Below are positions 35,471 through 44,725 of a DNA stretch of 64,000 bases, piece by piece. The position numbers were made by a program, and so were the translations under genes. The stretch is taken from positions 3,804,501-3,868,500 of the forward strand of contig NZ_CP046052.1 in assembly GCF_004802635.2 (NCBI RefSeq). The letters are read 5' to 3'. The stretch comes from Methylocystis heyeri (GTDB lineage Bacteria; Pseudomonadota; Alphaproteobacteria; Rhizobiales; Beijerinckiaceae). The notes beneath the pieces are model-generated. The model did not search any database and was not told the DNA's origin. It was given only the letters and a program-made list of their open reading frames with translations. The first letter of the stretch is position 1. Each line of letters begins with the position of its first letter.

Positions 35471-37741
35471 TTACGGCCATTTCGCCCCTTGCGAGCAGGT
35501 CTGGTCCTGTGGCGGGTCGATAGCCGTGGTCGGTTGGGCAGGCTTGGCAATGGCGAAGTAGCTCACGGATTTATGCGCGCTGTTGGGCTCGGGCATAGAA
35601 TAGGCGAAGTTTCCGGCGCTCGCCGTAAGATCGCAGCACCATGAGCGGCTCGAAGCCCGATAGGGATTGGTCGGATCGTTGGGATTCTCCAGATTGCCTT
35701 TGCAGTAGATCGGCGCGGTGGTTTGCGGAGTCCACGGATTGCCGGTGGGCAAGAGCGGGAAAGTGGTGGTCGGGTCGCTCATGACCGTAAAGGTGTAGCG
35801 CTGCGCCGGAACCTTGTTGTCCTCGAAATATACCGGGCAGTTCTGGGGATTGTTTGCGTTGATGATGAAGCTCGTAAAGTAAGGCTTTACATCCTTCCAG
35901 TTGCTGTCGTTGCAGACGGAGTAACGCATGAACCTCACAGCATCCGAGGAGCTATAGCCGAAGGTGACCTGGATCGGGGACGAGGCCAGGGTCTGGTTTT
36001 CCAGGTGGCTCGTGCTGCCAACGTCGATGATAAACCCGGTTCCTTCGGCCTGGATGTTGCCCACGGCGTCGTCGACCGAATAGGAATAGGCGTTCTGGAT
36101 ATTGGCGTAATCGGGGCCGTGGACGAATCTGGCGTAAGGGTTGAACTCATATTTGCCGTTATCCAGCGTCCCGTAATTCAGCTTGTCGAACTGCATCTTC
36201 ACGGCAGCGTATTTTGCATAATTGTTGTCGCTGTAGGTCGGAGTGTTTTCAAGCTTGTTGACGCTCGCATCGCATCCGTTTTCGGTGAACGGACCCCAGC
36301 CGTAGAGATGGGCGATCATGAGATTGTCGGAAAGGTCGACGGGGTGGACATTGGGGTCGCCGTTGCACTTGGTCGAAAAAATGCTCACGTAATTGGCGTA
36401 GTTCGCCAGCAGCAACGCCTTGGCGTTGAGGAGACCGTCGCAGAACTGCGTCGAGTTGAGCGGATCGGCGCTCGCCGTGCAGTGGCCCGGAGGCGGATTG
36501 GGAATGGAAGCGGTCGGGACCGAGCCAGCCCAATAGATCCAGTTTTCGAAGAGAGCCCTGATCGGCGGCCACAGGCTTTCGGGCGCGGGCCATTTGCTCG
36601 GGTCCGCTACAGGGGTGAATAGCGTAGGCGGGGTGGACGAGGTCAGGTTTGCGAAAACCTCGAGAAGCGAGGGAATCTTCGCGACCACATCGACTTTGTT
36701 TGTCGGCGTTTTCTGGTAGATGCCGTTCTTCAAGATCCATTTGTAATATCTGTACAGGTACCGTGGCCAGCCGACGAATTGGGGCGTCGTTGTGAACTTC
36801 TGCATCGCGGTCGAAAACTGCTCGTAGCTCTGAGGCGAGCCGACGTAGCCGACCTGATTATTGCCGAGCGGCCCCATCGCCGCCGGTCCATAGGCGATAT
36901 TGACGTAGCTCACGTCGAAGTCGACGTTCTGGTAATCGAGAGCATTGGGAACGTCACCCGGCTGACATTGCGCAAAATCATCAAAGGGACATAGCCCGAC
37001 GCGGGCGCCGAGGGTGAACTCGATCAACTGGCTGGGATTTTCCTTGCCCAAATCGGCCGCGCTCCACACGAGAAGCAGGCCCTGTCCCGGCTTGCCGCAT
37101 CCAGCCGAGCAGGTCGGCTCGGCCGATCCAGCGATGTGCGGGAGAAGGTGATCGCGTCGGGCCGGGCGACCGTCGATTTCTCCGGGCTGTCGCGCGAGCA
37201 TGACCGCCTCCTGCAACGGGAGCGGGGGGGCCGGCGTATCGCTGTAAAACATCTGGATGGTCGCGCCGTTCCACCAGTCGGCGTAGCTGTTCTTCTCAGC
37301 AGGGCTCGGGTTCTGCGTCATCACGGAGTAGAGCGGCACCGTGAGCTCGATGGAGGAGCCGGGCGCTATGGCGAGCGGTTTGGGGCCGTCCATCACGAAA
37401 AACCGAAAGCCCAGGTCATTCTTGTAATCATATGAGCCAGTGAGAATCTGTTGCTTTGTGATCTGGAAATAGGCCTGAAGCCAGTTGTCGCCCTTTATCC
37501 CCACGCCGGTGCGCGTTCCGGTGGTGTAAACCGGAAAAACATATTTCGCCGGATCGTCGTTGAATATCTTGACCGTCATCGTGGGGACGCCGGTGGATGT
37601 GGCGCCCGTTCCCGTGATTTGCGAGCGAGCGACGCGGCCGGACGATTGCGCGCCGGCGCCGTCGGCGCAGCCGAGGACAATCCCCAGGGCGACCATGAAT
37701 CTGGCGCATGTTTTGATCAATGTTCCAACCTCCGGCAGCAT
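35471..37741 (-). CDS. Large exported Cys-rich protein of unknown function
   Basis: The product is 756 residues from ATG 37741, chosen for GAAGGAAGG upstream; an earlier in-frame start at 37795 has no ribosome site. A signal peptide ends near GAGAQ. The mature protein is rich in Trp, Tyr, Asn and Pro and has about 15 Cys, several in pairs (PTCSAGCG, GLCPFDDFAQC, WCCDL), so it is likely disulfide-bonded and extracellular or periplasmic. Its N-terminal third (MTVKIFNDDPAKYVFPVYTTGT, DNWLQAYF, IELTVPLYSV, YADWWNGATIQMFY) recalls thaumatin- or lectin-like secreted proteins of other bacteria, only from memory. No catalytic motif. AT-rich promoter region; may be acquired. Confidence 0.75.
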   Translation of the reverse strand: MLPEVGTLIKTCARFMVALGIVLGCADGAGAQSSGRVARSQITGTGATSTGVPTMTVKIFNDDPAKYVFPVYTTGTRTGVGIKGDNWLQAYFQITKQQILTGSYDYKNDLGFRFFVMDGPKPLAIAPGSSIELTVPLYSVMTQNPSPAEKNSYADWWNGATIQMFYSDTPAPPLPLQEAVMLARQPGEIDGRPARRDHLLPHIAGSAEPTCSAGCGKPGQGLLLVWSAADLGKENPSQLIEFTLGARVGLCPFDDFAQCQPGDVPNALDYQNVDFDVSYVNIAYGPAAMGPLGNNQVGYVGSPQSYEQFSTAMQKFTTTPQFVGWPRYLYRYYKWILKNGIYQKTPTNKVDVVAKIPSLLEVFANLTSSTPPTLFTPVADPSKWPAPESLWPPIRALFENWIYWAGSVPTASIPNPPPGHCTASADPLNSTQFCDGLLNAKALLLANYANYVSIFSTKCNGDPNVHPVDLSDNLMIAHLYGWGPFTENGCDASVNKLENTPTYSDNNYAKYAAVKMQFDKLNYGTLDNGKYEFNPYARFVHGPDYANIQNAYSYSVDDAVGNIQAEGTGFIIDVGSTSHLENQTLASSPIQVTFGYSSSDAVRFMRYSVCNDSNWKDVKPYFTSFIINANNPQNCPVYFEDNKVPAQRYTFTVMSDPTTTFPLLPTGNPWTPQTTAPIYCKGNLENPNDPTNPYRASSRSWCCDLTASAGNFAYSMPEPNSAHKSVSYFAIAKPAQPTTAIDPPQDQTCSQGAKWP

Positions 37742-37772
37742 GAAACCTTCCTTCGATGTGCAGCAAGCAAAT

Positions 37773-37793
37773 GTTATGGCTTTATCGCATAAC
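37773..37793 (-). promoter_or_regulatory. Inverted repeat in AT-rich promoter of the secreted protein
   Basis: GTTATG-N9-CATAAC, 32 bp upstream of ATG 37741. The surrounding 37770-37945 is far more AT-rich than the window as a whole. An operator is possible; the regulator is unknown. Confidence 0.4.
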
Positions 37794-37945
37794 AATTTTT
37801 AAGTTGCATAATTTAATGGAGAATAAACCGGAGGCTGCCGATTGTTCTGGATCGAACCGCTCGAGACGAAACCAGAAAACTTGGGTCTCAGAGTATAGTA
37901 GCGCTTGCCCGCGGAGCCGGTTCATGCAGAATATATTGAAATCAC

Positions 37946-38968
37946 TTAATTTTGGTCTTTTGCGTCGACTACGCCGCCGATGAGATTCCGCGACAGCAGA
38001 AATTCGGAGGTCGGTTCTATTTGTTTTAGGGGCGCCAATTCGACGCCCGACAAAACCCTTTCGGCCCGGCGGCGGCGCGCCGCGACCGCCTGATCCCATG
38101 AGACGCTCTCGAACATGACGGGGTCTCCTGGACGCATTTGCGCCAGCGCATCCAAATCGGCGCCGATCACATGGGCGATCTTGGGATAGCCGCCGGTGGG
38201 CTGGCGGTCGGCCATGAGGATGAGCGGGGCGCCGTCGCCCGGTATTTGGATCGCGCCGAAGACGAGGCCGTCGGAGACGATGTCATGGCCCTTGAGATGC
38301 TTCAGCGCCGGCCCTTCGAGGCGATAGGCCATGCGGTCGCAGCGCGGGGAAATCCGCCATTCCGAGGATAAGAATTCCTCGATCGTCTCGCTGGAAAAGT
38401 AATCGTCCTGCGGTCCGAGCAAAACGCGGATTCTCGCTCGCGCAGGCTCCAGCCAGGGCGCCTCGATCGCCAGCGGGCGCCCCGGCGCCGGGCGGAGATT
38501 CTCTATCTCCAAAATGTCGCCCGCGCGCAGCATCCGGCCGTCCAGCCCCCCGATGGCTGCGCGGGAATGGGTGGCGAGCGATCCCAGCACGGGGGAAAGC
38601 GCGAAACGGCCGAACGGCGCGACATAACACCAGGCCCCCGCCTTGCCGGCGCGGATCGAGAGACGCGCGCCGGGTTCCAGAGCAATCGCGCAGGCGGCGG
38701 GCAGGGCCCGTCCGTCGAGCCTGAGATCGAAAGCCCCGCCGGCGATGGCGAGCCCGATCCCGCCGCCTTGCGTCGTAAGCTCCAGGCCGCCGAGGGAGGT
38801 CTCGATCGCTGCGCCATGGGCGTCGCCTGCCGCCGCGGCGGCGGCCAGAAACGCCCCTCGATCCATGGGGCCTGCGGGCGTCACCCCGAAGCGCATGAAG
38901 CCGCGCCTGCCGGCGTCCTGAATCGTCGCGCCGGGTCCCGCCGAGAGGATGCGAAGCGCGGCTTTCAT
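37946..38968 (-). CDS. pxpC: 5-oxoprolinase subunit C (biotin-dependent carboxyltransferase-like, KipA family)
   Basis: The 340-residue product is part of the ATP-dependent PxpABC complex that opens 5-oxoproline to glutamate, a repair and salvage reaction. Family text: ALRILSAGPGATIQDAGRRGFMRFGVTPAGPMDRGAF, and GAPLILMADRQPTGGYPKIAHVIGADLDALAQMRPGDPVMFESVS near the end. ATG 38968 overlaps the pxpB stop by 4 nt (ATGA), so the genes are coupled. Longer frames upstream lie within pxpB. Confidence 0.92.
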   Translation of the reverse strand: MKAALRILSAGPGATIQDAGRRGFMRFGVTPAGPMDRGAFLAAAAAAGDAHGAAIETSLGGLELTTQGGGIGLAIAGGAFDLRLDGRALPAACAIALEPGARLSIRAGKAGAWCYVAPFGRFALSPVLGSLATHSRAAIGGLDGRMLRAGDILEIENLRPAPGRPLAIEAPWLEPARARIRVLLGPQDDYFSSETIEEFLSSEWRISPRCDRMAYRLEGPALKHLKGHDIVSDGLVFGAIQIPGDGAPLILMADRQPTGGYPKIAHVIGADLDALAQMRPGDPVMFESVSWDQAVAARRRRAERVLSGVELAPLKQIEPTSEFLLSRNLIGGVVDAKDQN

Positions 38969-39753
38969 GGCGTTTCTTCGCGCCGCGCGAGACTTTCGCC
39001 GCTGGCGGCGCGCGCGTCCAGCGCGCGGAACGCGTGAATGTCGACGGGTTCGAAGCGAATCGCGTCGCCGGGCTGGATCAGCGTCGGCGGATCGCGCTCC
39101 AGCGAGAACATCCGCTCCGGCGTGCGGCCGATCACATACCAGCCTGTCGGCATCGGGTTGGTCGCGACCAGAGACAGGCCGCCCCCGATCAGAACCGCGC
39201 CTTGCGGCGTCGGACCGCGCGGGGCGGCGCGGCGCGGCAGCGCCAGCTCTCTCGGCAGGCCGCCGAGATAGCACCAGCCGGGCGCAAAGCCGTACATGTA
39301 GACGCGATAGTCTGCGCCGGCATGGGTTGCTGCGAGCCGCTCGCAGGTCAGATCGAGTTTTTGCGCGGCGAGGGCGATGTCTTCGGCGAGTTCGGGATCG
39401 TAGCAGCAGGGCAGGCGCCAGCAGGCGCCCTTCGGGGAGGTTTCGGCCCGGCGGTTCGGCTCGGGCGTGTCTTCTTCATGCGAACCGGTCTCCGCTTTGC
39501 TCGAAAACCCTCCGGGGGCGAGGGTCTTCAGCATCGAGACGAGCTCTGCGCGCGAGACGACCAGGGGATCGTAAAGAACCATCAGCGAGCGGTAGGTCGG
39601 GATGGTTTCTTCGATCCCTCGTGGCGCGGCGTTTTGGAGAGCCGCTTCGAGGCATAAGACCCTGGCGTTGAGCGCCGGGTCGACGCTGTCGCCGAATTCC
39701 ACCACCAGGGCCGCCTCGCCGGCGTCGAGAAAACGGGGCTGCGGGTAGGTCAT
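38965..39753 (-). CDS. pxpB: 5-oxoprolinase subunit B (KipI/allophanate hydrolase subunit 1 family)
   Basis: The 262-residue product has PRFLDAGEAALVVEFGDSVDPALNARV at the N-terminus and the C-terminal YMYGFAPGWCYLGGLP, RAAPRGPTPQGAVLIGGGLSLVATNPMPTGWYVIGRTP. It is longer than usual because of an insert of about 30 residues (around residues 80-115, GGFSSKAETGSHEEDTPEPN) between the N- and C-terminal lobes, where the DNA matches the dispersed repeat (copy E). The frame is intact. It overlaps pxpA and pxpC by 4 nt each. The insert may be tolerated as a loop. Confidence 0.9.
   Translation of the reverse strand: MTYPQPRFLDAGEAALVVEFGDSVDPALNARVLCLEAALQNAAPRGIEETIPTYRSLMVLYDPLVVSRAELVSMLKTLAPGGFSSKAETGSHEEDTPEPNRRAETSPKGACWRLPCCYDPELAEDIALAAQKLDLTCERLAATHAGADYRVYMYGFAPGWCYLGGLPRELALPRRAAPRGPTPQGAVLIGGGLSLVATNPMPTGWYVIGRTPERMFSLERDPPTLIQPGDAIRFEPVDIHAFRALDARAASGESLARREETP
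39470..39510 (+). repeat. Dispersed ACCGG/ACTTCG repeat inside pxpB, copy E
   Basis: TTCTTCATGCGAACCGG then TCTCCGCTTTGCTCGAAAACCC agrees with the intergenic copies D and A at most positions, about 34 of 39 bases by eye against copy D's pattern. It lies wholly within the coding region of pxpB, in frame, and encodes part of the extra loop. Confidence 0.75.
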
Positions 39754-40517
39754 GGCGGGGGCGAAAAGGCCCGGATGTTCCAGCCCGCAGCTTCGAGCGC
39801 GGCGCGCAGGCCCCCCGCCATTTCGACCGCCCGGGGCGTGTCGCCATGCACGCAGATCGAATCGATGGGCGTAGGGAGCAATCTCTCCCCTCTGGTTATG
39901 ACCCCGCCTTCGGCCAGCATGCGCAGCGAGCGTTCGATCACCTTGTCCGTTTCATGGAGGACCGCCCCTTTTTGCGCGCGGGGCGCGAGCCGGCCGTCGC
40001 GCGTGTAGGCGCGGTCGGCGAAGATCTCATGGGCGACGCGCAGATTGGCCCGTTCGCCAGCGGCCACTTGCTCGCTCAGCGCTATGGCGAGCAGGATCAG
40101 GGAGGAATCGACCGTGGCGACGGCGCGGGCGATCGCTTCGGCGATTTCCCGATCGCGCTCGGCGAGATTGGCCAGCGCGCCATGCGCCTTCACGAATGCG
40201 ATTCTATGCCCCGCATAGGCGGCGACGCCCTGAGCGGCCCCGAGCTGATAGGCGATGCAGCGTTCGATCTGAGGCGCAGACATGGAAATGACGCGGCGGC
40301 CGAAACCGGCGAGATCGGGAAAGGAGACATGCGCGCCGACCGCCACGCCGGCTTGCCCCGCCCTCGCGAAGCAATCGGTCATGATGTCGGGGTCGCCGGC
40401 GTGAAAACCGCACGCGATATTCGCGCTCGAGACGACCCGCAGCATGGCCGGATCGTCGCCCATGCGCCAGGCTCCGAAGCCTTCGCCGAGGTCTGCGTTG
40501 AGGTCGATGGTCGGCAA
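39750..40517 (-). CDS. pxpA: 5-oxoprolinase subunit A (LamB/YcsF family)
   Basis: The 255-residue product has typical length and starts PTIDLNADLGEGFGAWRMGDD. Further family text: SANIACGFHAGDPDIMT, GVAVGAHVSFPDLAGFGRR, FVKAHGALAN and ICVHGDTPRAVEMA. The start is TTG 40517, behind AGGAGA; an in-frame ATG at 40613 would add 32 unlikely residues. First gene of pxpABC; all junctions overlap. Confidence 0.9.
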   Translation of the reverse strand: MPTIDLNADLGEGFGAWRMGDDPAMLRVVSSANIACGFHAGDPDIMTDCFARAGQAGVAVGAHVSFPDLAGFGRRVISMSAPQIERCIAYQLGAAQGVAAYAGHRIAFVKAHGALANLAERDREIAEAIARAVATVDSSLILLAIALSEQVAAGERANLRVAHEIFADRAYTRDGRLAPRAQKGAVLHETDKVIERSLRMLAEGGVITRGERLLPTPIDSICVHGDTPRAVEMAGGLRAALEAAGWNIRAFSPPP

Positions 40518-40713
40518 AGGCTCTCCTGCAATGCGCCGGATTTGGGAGCGCCTGTCGGCGCATAGAACATCTTCGGAAAAATAGACATGCAATTGCGATA
40601 AGAATGCGCTCAACCCCGAGGACCGGAGCCATTTCCTATCGGCCGGACGAATTCATGCCGCCGGAAAACGCTCCGGGGACGGCCGGAGCGCCGGATCATG
40701 AGCCGGGACGGAC

Positions 40714-43401
40714 CTACTCGGCCGCGAGTCCTTGCGCGGTGGGAAAAGCCACCTCCACCAGAGTGCCTTCGTTCTTGCGGCTCTTGATGAGGAAGGAGGC
40801 GTGATTGGCTTCGATCAGCGCCTTGGTCACCGGCAGCCCGAGGCCGGTTCCCCAGTTCTTTCGGGACGTCTCCACCTGACGGAACGGCTCCAGCGCCAGC
40901 TGGATCTCGTCGTCGGACATTCCGATGCCGGTGTCCTTGACGCGGATCACGACATAACCTGCGTCGGTCAAGGCGCTGGAGACGATCACCTGGCCGCCCG
41001 CTTCGTTGAATTTCACGGCGTTGGAAAGAAGATTGAGCAGGATCTGGCGCAGCGAGCGCTCGTCGGCGCGGATGCGGGGCAATCTCGGAGCCAGCGACAG
41101 CCGCACCACCACGCGGTGCTGATTGGCTTGCGTCTGCATGATGGAGACGCATTCCGCGACGATCGCGTTGAGGTCCACTTCTTCGACGACGAGCTCCAGC
41201 TTCCCTGCCTCGATCTTGGAGAGATCGAGGAGATCGTTGACCAGACTGAGGACATGGACGCCCGATGTGTGTACGTCCTTGAGATATTCCTTGTAGCGTT
41301 CCGAGCCGATGGGGCCGAAGCGCTCCTCCATCATGACCTCGGCGAATCCGATGATGGCGTTGAGGGGCGTCCTGATTTCATGCGACACCCGCGCGAGAAA
41401 CTCGGATTTGGCCGCATTGGCGCGTTCCGCCTCCTCCCGAGCCGCATCGGCTTCCGGGCTTGGTGCGAGCGGCTGTGCGCCGCTGGCCGCAAAACACAGA
41501 AAGCGCGCGGGATCGCCGAAGCCGAGCAATCTTATCGAGACGGGCCGCGATCCGGCGCTGAGCCTGTCGAAATCGCGCTGTTCGGTTCCGGAAGGCGCGC
41601 GCGAATCCGATGCCTCGCCGAACAGACCGGCGAGACGGAGCGCGTCTTCTCCGGTGAGATAGCGGACGAGTTTGTGATTCTCGCCGGCTCCCTTTTCGAG
41701 GCCGATCAGGTCGGCGAAGGCCGGATTGGCCCGCTCGATTTCCCCCTTGCGGTTCAAGACCGCGGCGGGCGCCGGACTGGCTGCGAAGGAGGCGGCGAGT
41801 TCCTCGTTTTTGAGTCGCAGATGCGAGAGTTCCGCCGCCTGGGTCCTCGCCAGGGCTCTGGCGGCGATCTCCTCCGCGCCGGGCGGCGTCGAGGCGAGAT
41901 GGCGGCGGAAGCTGATCAGCGTGGCGGGCGTCCCTTCCCATTCCACGATCTGGAAATGGGCGTCGGTACCGAGGGTTTCGCCGTCCTGGGCGCGGATCTC
42001 CACCGCGCTGCAGGGCGCAGCCGACGTCAGGGATTGAGGGGCGCGGCCCAGAAAAAGGCGGGCCAGCCCGCCGTCGGCGGCGAGCGACTCCAGATTTTCA
42101 TAGCCGAGATAATCGAGCAGGGTCCGATTGGCGTAAAGCGCCTCCGAGCCCCTGGCGATCAGGACGCCGACAGGCAATTTGTCGATCAGCGCCGCCGATC
42201 GGTCGGGCGGTTCGCCGGCGCCGGCAGGGGGCGCGACGCCCCCGATGGCCCGGCCGATCTGATCGATCAGCTCACGGGCGGGTCCCGGGGTCGCAGCGGC
42301 GGAAGCGCCCGAAAAATTGAGCGTCCGGGCTATTTCGTCGAAGGCGCTTTGCTCCTGGGCGGAAAGAGCCTGTCCGTTCCTCGAGCCCTCCCGGGGCTGT
42401 GAAGCGGGTCGCAGCGCCACGACATTCGGCGCAGGATGCGCGGCGTCGGGAGAGGAGTCGTCCGGCCCGGCGGCGATTCCGGCCGCTTCTTCGGCGGCGG
42501 TCCCGCTGTTTTGGGCCGGGCGTCCCGATGCGGGGGCGGGCCTTGCCCCCGGCGCGCAAAGGACCGCTTCGGAGAGCTTGATCACGCCGTAGCCCTGGAA
42601 GCCGACGAATCGCCTCGCGGCGTCGTGAATCGGAAGCGCGCCGAGGAGCGTCGGCGCCCTGGCGGGCGGGTCTTCGATCGGCCAATCCACCTCGACCCCG
42701 CTCCACGACTTTTCGGACGCGAGCGCAGCGGCGAAGTCGGCTCCGAGTCCCAGTTCTCGGGACAGCTCTCCGACCTCGCGGCCGAGAAGATCCGAATATT
42801 TCTGGCCCACGACGTCGGACAGCACGTGGGTGATGTCGACGAAGCGGCCCGCGGCGTCCGTCTTCCAGAGAAAACGCGGGGCGATGAGGCCGTGCCGATC
42901 GAGCAGGCGGGAGCGCGTGGAGGCCTCGACCCGCGGCGGCTCGAGGCGAGGCTGCTCGCCGTCAGCTGGTTCTTCCTCTTGGACGGGCTCGGGCTCCTGC
43001 GCCTTTGCCGGTTGCGGCGCGGGCGCCGAGGCCGCCCTCAGCCCGAGTGCGGCGAGAACCACGACCGCCTCCGCGCCCTCGCCGGACAGGCGGCGGCAGA
43101 GGATCGTCACCGTGCGAACCTGGTCGCGCAACGGGATGGGCAAACGCTCGAGACGCGGCGCCGCTCCATTTCGGACCCGTTCGACGATGTCCCGCAGCGG
43201 GCGCGCGTCGTCGCCCGGCTCGGCGAGCATGCGCTCGCCAGGGTCGTCGCCGAAGACCGCCTTCGCCGAGGCGTTGGCGTACACCGCCCGCAGCGGTTCT
43301 CCCGCCAGGGCGACGATCGGGGCGCCCGACGCCTCCAGGGCGGCGAATGCGGGGTCGGAGGCGATCACTGTCGCCGCATTGTCAGGCTCGTCCTCGGACA
43401 T
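40714..43401 (-). CDS. Soluble multi-PAS sensor histidine kinase, PdhS/CbrA-like
   Basis: The 895-residue kinase has no membrane segment. Four PAS-like regions are seen at about 20-110, 180-270, 410-480 and 545-620 (VALAGEPLRAVYANASAKAVFG; FLWKTDAAGRFVDITHVLSDVVG; KLPVGVLIARGSEALYANRTLLDYLGYEN; SPAPAAVLNRKGEIERANPAFADLIGL). The phospho-acceptor helix is SHEIRTPLNAIIGFAEVM (about 675), with N box NLLSNAVKFNE, G1 DTGIGMS and G2 GTGLGLPVTKAL. The transmitter resembles rhizobial cell-cycle kinases of the PleC/DivJ/PdhS group. No response regulator is nearby, as is usual for kinases acting on DivK/PleD. The target is inferred. Confidence 0.85.
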   Translation of the reverse strand: MSEDEPDNAATVIASDPAFAALEASGAPIVALAGEPLRAVYANASAKAVFGDDPGERMLAEPGDDARPLRDIVERVRNGAAPRLERLPIPLRDQVRTVTILCRRLSGEGAEAVVVLAALGLRAASAPAPQPAKAQEPEPVQEEEPADGEQPRLEPPRVEASTRSRLLDRHGLIAPRFLWKTDAAGRFVDITHVLSDVVGQKYSDLLGREVGELSRELGLGADFAAALASEKSWSGVEVDWPIEDPPARAPTLLGALPIHDAARRFVGFQGYGVIKLSEAVLCAPGARPAPASGRPAQNSGTAAEEAAGIAAGPDDSSPDAAHPAPNVVALRPASQPREGSRNGQALSAQEQSAFDEIARTLNFSGASAAATPGPARELIDQIGRAIGGVAPPAGAGEPPDRSAALIDKLPVGVLIARGSEALYANRTLLDYLGYENLESLAADGGLARLFLGRAPQSLTSAAPCSAVEIRAQDGETLGTDAHFQIVEWEGTPATLISFRRHLASTPPGAEEIAARALARTQAAELSHLRLKNEELAASFAASPAPAAVLNRKGEIERANPAFADLIGLEKGAGENHKLVRYLTGEDALRLAGLFGEASDSRAPSGTEQRDFDRLSAGSRPVSIRLLGFGDPARFLCFAASGAQPLAPSPEADAAREEAERANAAKSEFLARVSHEIRTPLNAIIGFAEVMMEERFGPIGSERYKEYLKDVHTSGVHVLSLVNDLLDLSKIEAGKLELVVEEVDLNAIVAECVSIMQTQANQHRVVVRLSLAPRLPRIRADERSLRQILLNLLSNAVKFNEAGGQVIVSSALTDAGYVVIRVKDTGIGMSDDEIQLALEPFRQVETSRKNWGTGLGLPVTKALIEANHASFLIKSRKNEGTLVEVAFPTAQGLAAE

Positions 43402-43737
43402 CTGGGACTCGCTCGCTCCTCCGCGGCCGGTCGGAATCCGCGGCTGCTCGTCGCAATCATTGTTCAGTTAACGACAGATTAATCCCTTGCCGCGGGATGG
43501 TCTACGCAATGCGAAGACTTTCCACGTAATTTGAACATTCATGATTAATGGCGCGGGGACGGCCGGCTCCTCGAAGGTCGCCGGGTCGCCGGTCCGAACA
43601 ATCCATGTTGCAACGCACAATGGATTGGTTCATATTCGCTCGCGCCTGCGCTTGCGGCGCCTGCGCGGGCAAATTCAGCGGATGGCGCTTACCAGCTTCG
43701 CCGCAATCGGCTCAAACAAGTTCCAGGGAGAAACTTC
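43402..43737. other. Divergent spacer before the phasin
   Basis: No gene is visible in these 336 bp between the histidine kinase and the first phasin. The stretch holds a possible PhaR site and a GGGAG ribosome site eight bases before the phasin ATG. Confidence 0.45.
43606..43619 (+). promoter_or_regulatory. Possible PhaR operator upstream of the phasin
   Basis: TGTTGCAACGCACA resembles the TTGC/GCAA-type dyads that PhaR binds ahead of phasin genes in PHB-making alphaproteobacteria. It lies about 120 bp before the phasin ATG. The match is from memory and short. Confidence 0.3.
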
Positions 43738-44097
43738 ATGGCGGGTTCAGCCTACCAGATTCCGAACGAAGTGCGCGATTTCGCGGAAAAGAGCGTGGAG
43801 CAGGCGCGCAAGGCGTTTGAAGGCTTTTCTGGAGCGGCGCAAAAAGCCATCGCTTCCGTCGACACCACGGCCCTGCCCTTCAGCGCGGGCGCCAAGGACG
43901 TCGGCCAGACGGCCCTTTCCTTGGCCGAGGCCAACGTCAAGGCCGCCTTCGATCTCGCCCAGAAGCTGGTGCAGGCGAAGGACGTGCAGGAGGTCATGCA
44001 TCTGCAGTCCGAATATGTGAAGAACCAGTTTTCGGCGATCCAGGAGCAGACCAAGGAACTCGGCGTAGCCATTCAAAAGGCCGCCACGCCCAAATAA
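43738..44097 (+). CDS. Phasin family protein (PHB granule coat)
   Basis: The 119-residue protein is mainly one long amphipathic helix: VRDFAEKSVEQARKAFEGFSGAAQKAIASVD, ALSLAEANVKAAFDLAQKLVQAKDVQEVMHLQSEYVKNQFSAIQEQTKELG. That is the phasin-2 type coat of polyhydroxybutyrate granules. It has no signal. GGGAG lies eight bases upstream of ATG 43738. A second phasin-like gene follows 95 bp later on the same strand. Confidence 0.9.
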   Translation: MAGSAYQIPNEVRDFAEKSVEQARKAFEGFSGAAQKAIASVDTTALPFSAGAKDVGQTALSLAEANVKAAFDLAQKLVQAKDVQEVMHLQSEYVKNQFSAIQEQTKELGVAIQKAATPK

Positions 44098-44192
44098 GCG
44101 GTCGCCGCACCGCCGATTCCCGCGGCCTTGGCGCTCGTCCCCGGCGCAAAGGCCGCTTCCTCCAGCCGCCCAGACAGACGGAGTCAGAGTTC

Positions 44193-44711
44193 ATGACGAC
44201 CCAGAAGCGAGAGGTAAGGAAGAAGTTCACCATCGCCCCCCAGCCGGCGGCGCCGGAATCGGGTGAAGGCGAGGCCGCCGCGACGATATCGGAGGCCGTC
44301 GCCTCCAGCCCGGAAACGGCCGGCGGCCTGGAAGCCGAGCTCAGCCCGGAAATCGTGGAGCTCATCGAGATCGTCGCCGAGGCGCCGGCGATCGCCGCCG
44401 CTCCCGAGGAGCTGTCGTCGCCGCTTTTTCCGGCTCCGACCGTCTATGTCGGGGAAACGGCGGGCAAGGCCGCCGGATTTTATGTCTGGGCGGAGATCTG
44501 GCCCAGCCGGACCTTCGACCTCTGGAACGAGAACGCCGCCGCCTGCTTTGAATTCGTCAGCGCTCTGAGCAAGGCGAAAACCGTGAGCGAGGTCGTCGCC
44601 CTGCAATCCAGCTTCTTTACCGATCGCCTGGGAGCTTATGCGCGGCTTTCCAGCGAGGCCGCCAAAGAAGTCGGCTCCGCCGCTCCGAAGGGCTTTCTCG
44701 CGTTCGGCTGA
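44193..44711 (+). CDS. Phasin-like protein with acidic N-terminal extension
   Basis: The 172-residue product has a low-complexity, Glu/Ala-rich N-terminal half (to about residue 85) and a C-terminal helical phasin-like part: FDLWNENAAACFEFVSALSKAKTVSEVVALQSSFFTDRLGAYARLSSEAAKEVG. The VSEVVALQSSFF segment parallels VQEVMHLQSEYV of the first phasin. Probably a second granule-associated protein; the extension is unusual for phasins and could recruit a partner. aroE on the other strand ends 14 bp beyond. Confidence 0.75.
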   Translation: MTTQKREVRKKFTIAPQPAAPESGEGEAAATISEAVASSPETAGGLEAELSPEIVELIEIVAEAPAIAAAPEELSSPLFPAPTVYVGETAGKAAGFYVWAEIWPSRTFDLWNENAAACFEFVSALSKAKTVSEVVALQSSFFTDRLGAYARLSSEAAKEVGSAAPKGFLAFG

Positions 44712-44725
44712 ACGCGGGCCTGTCG

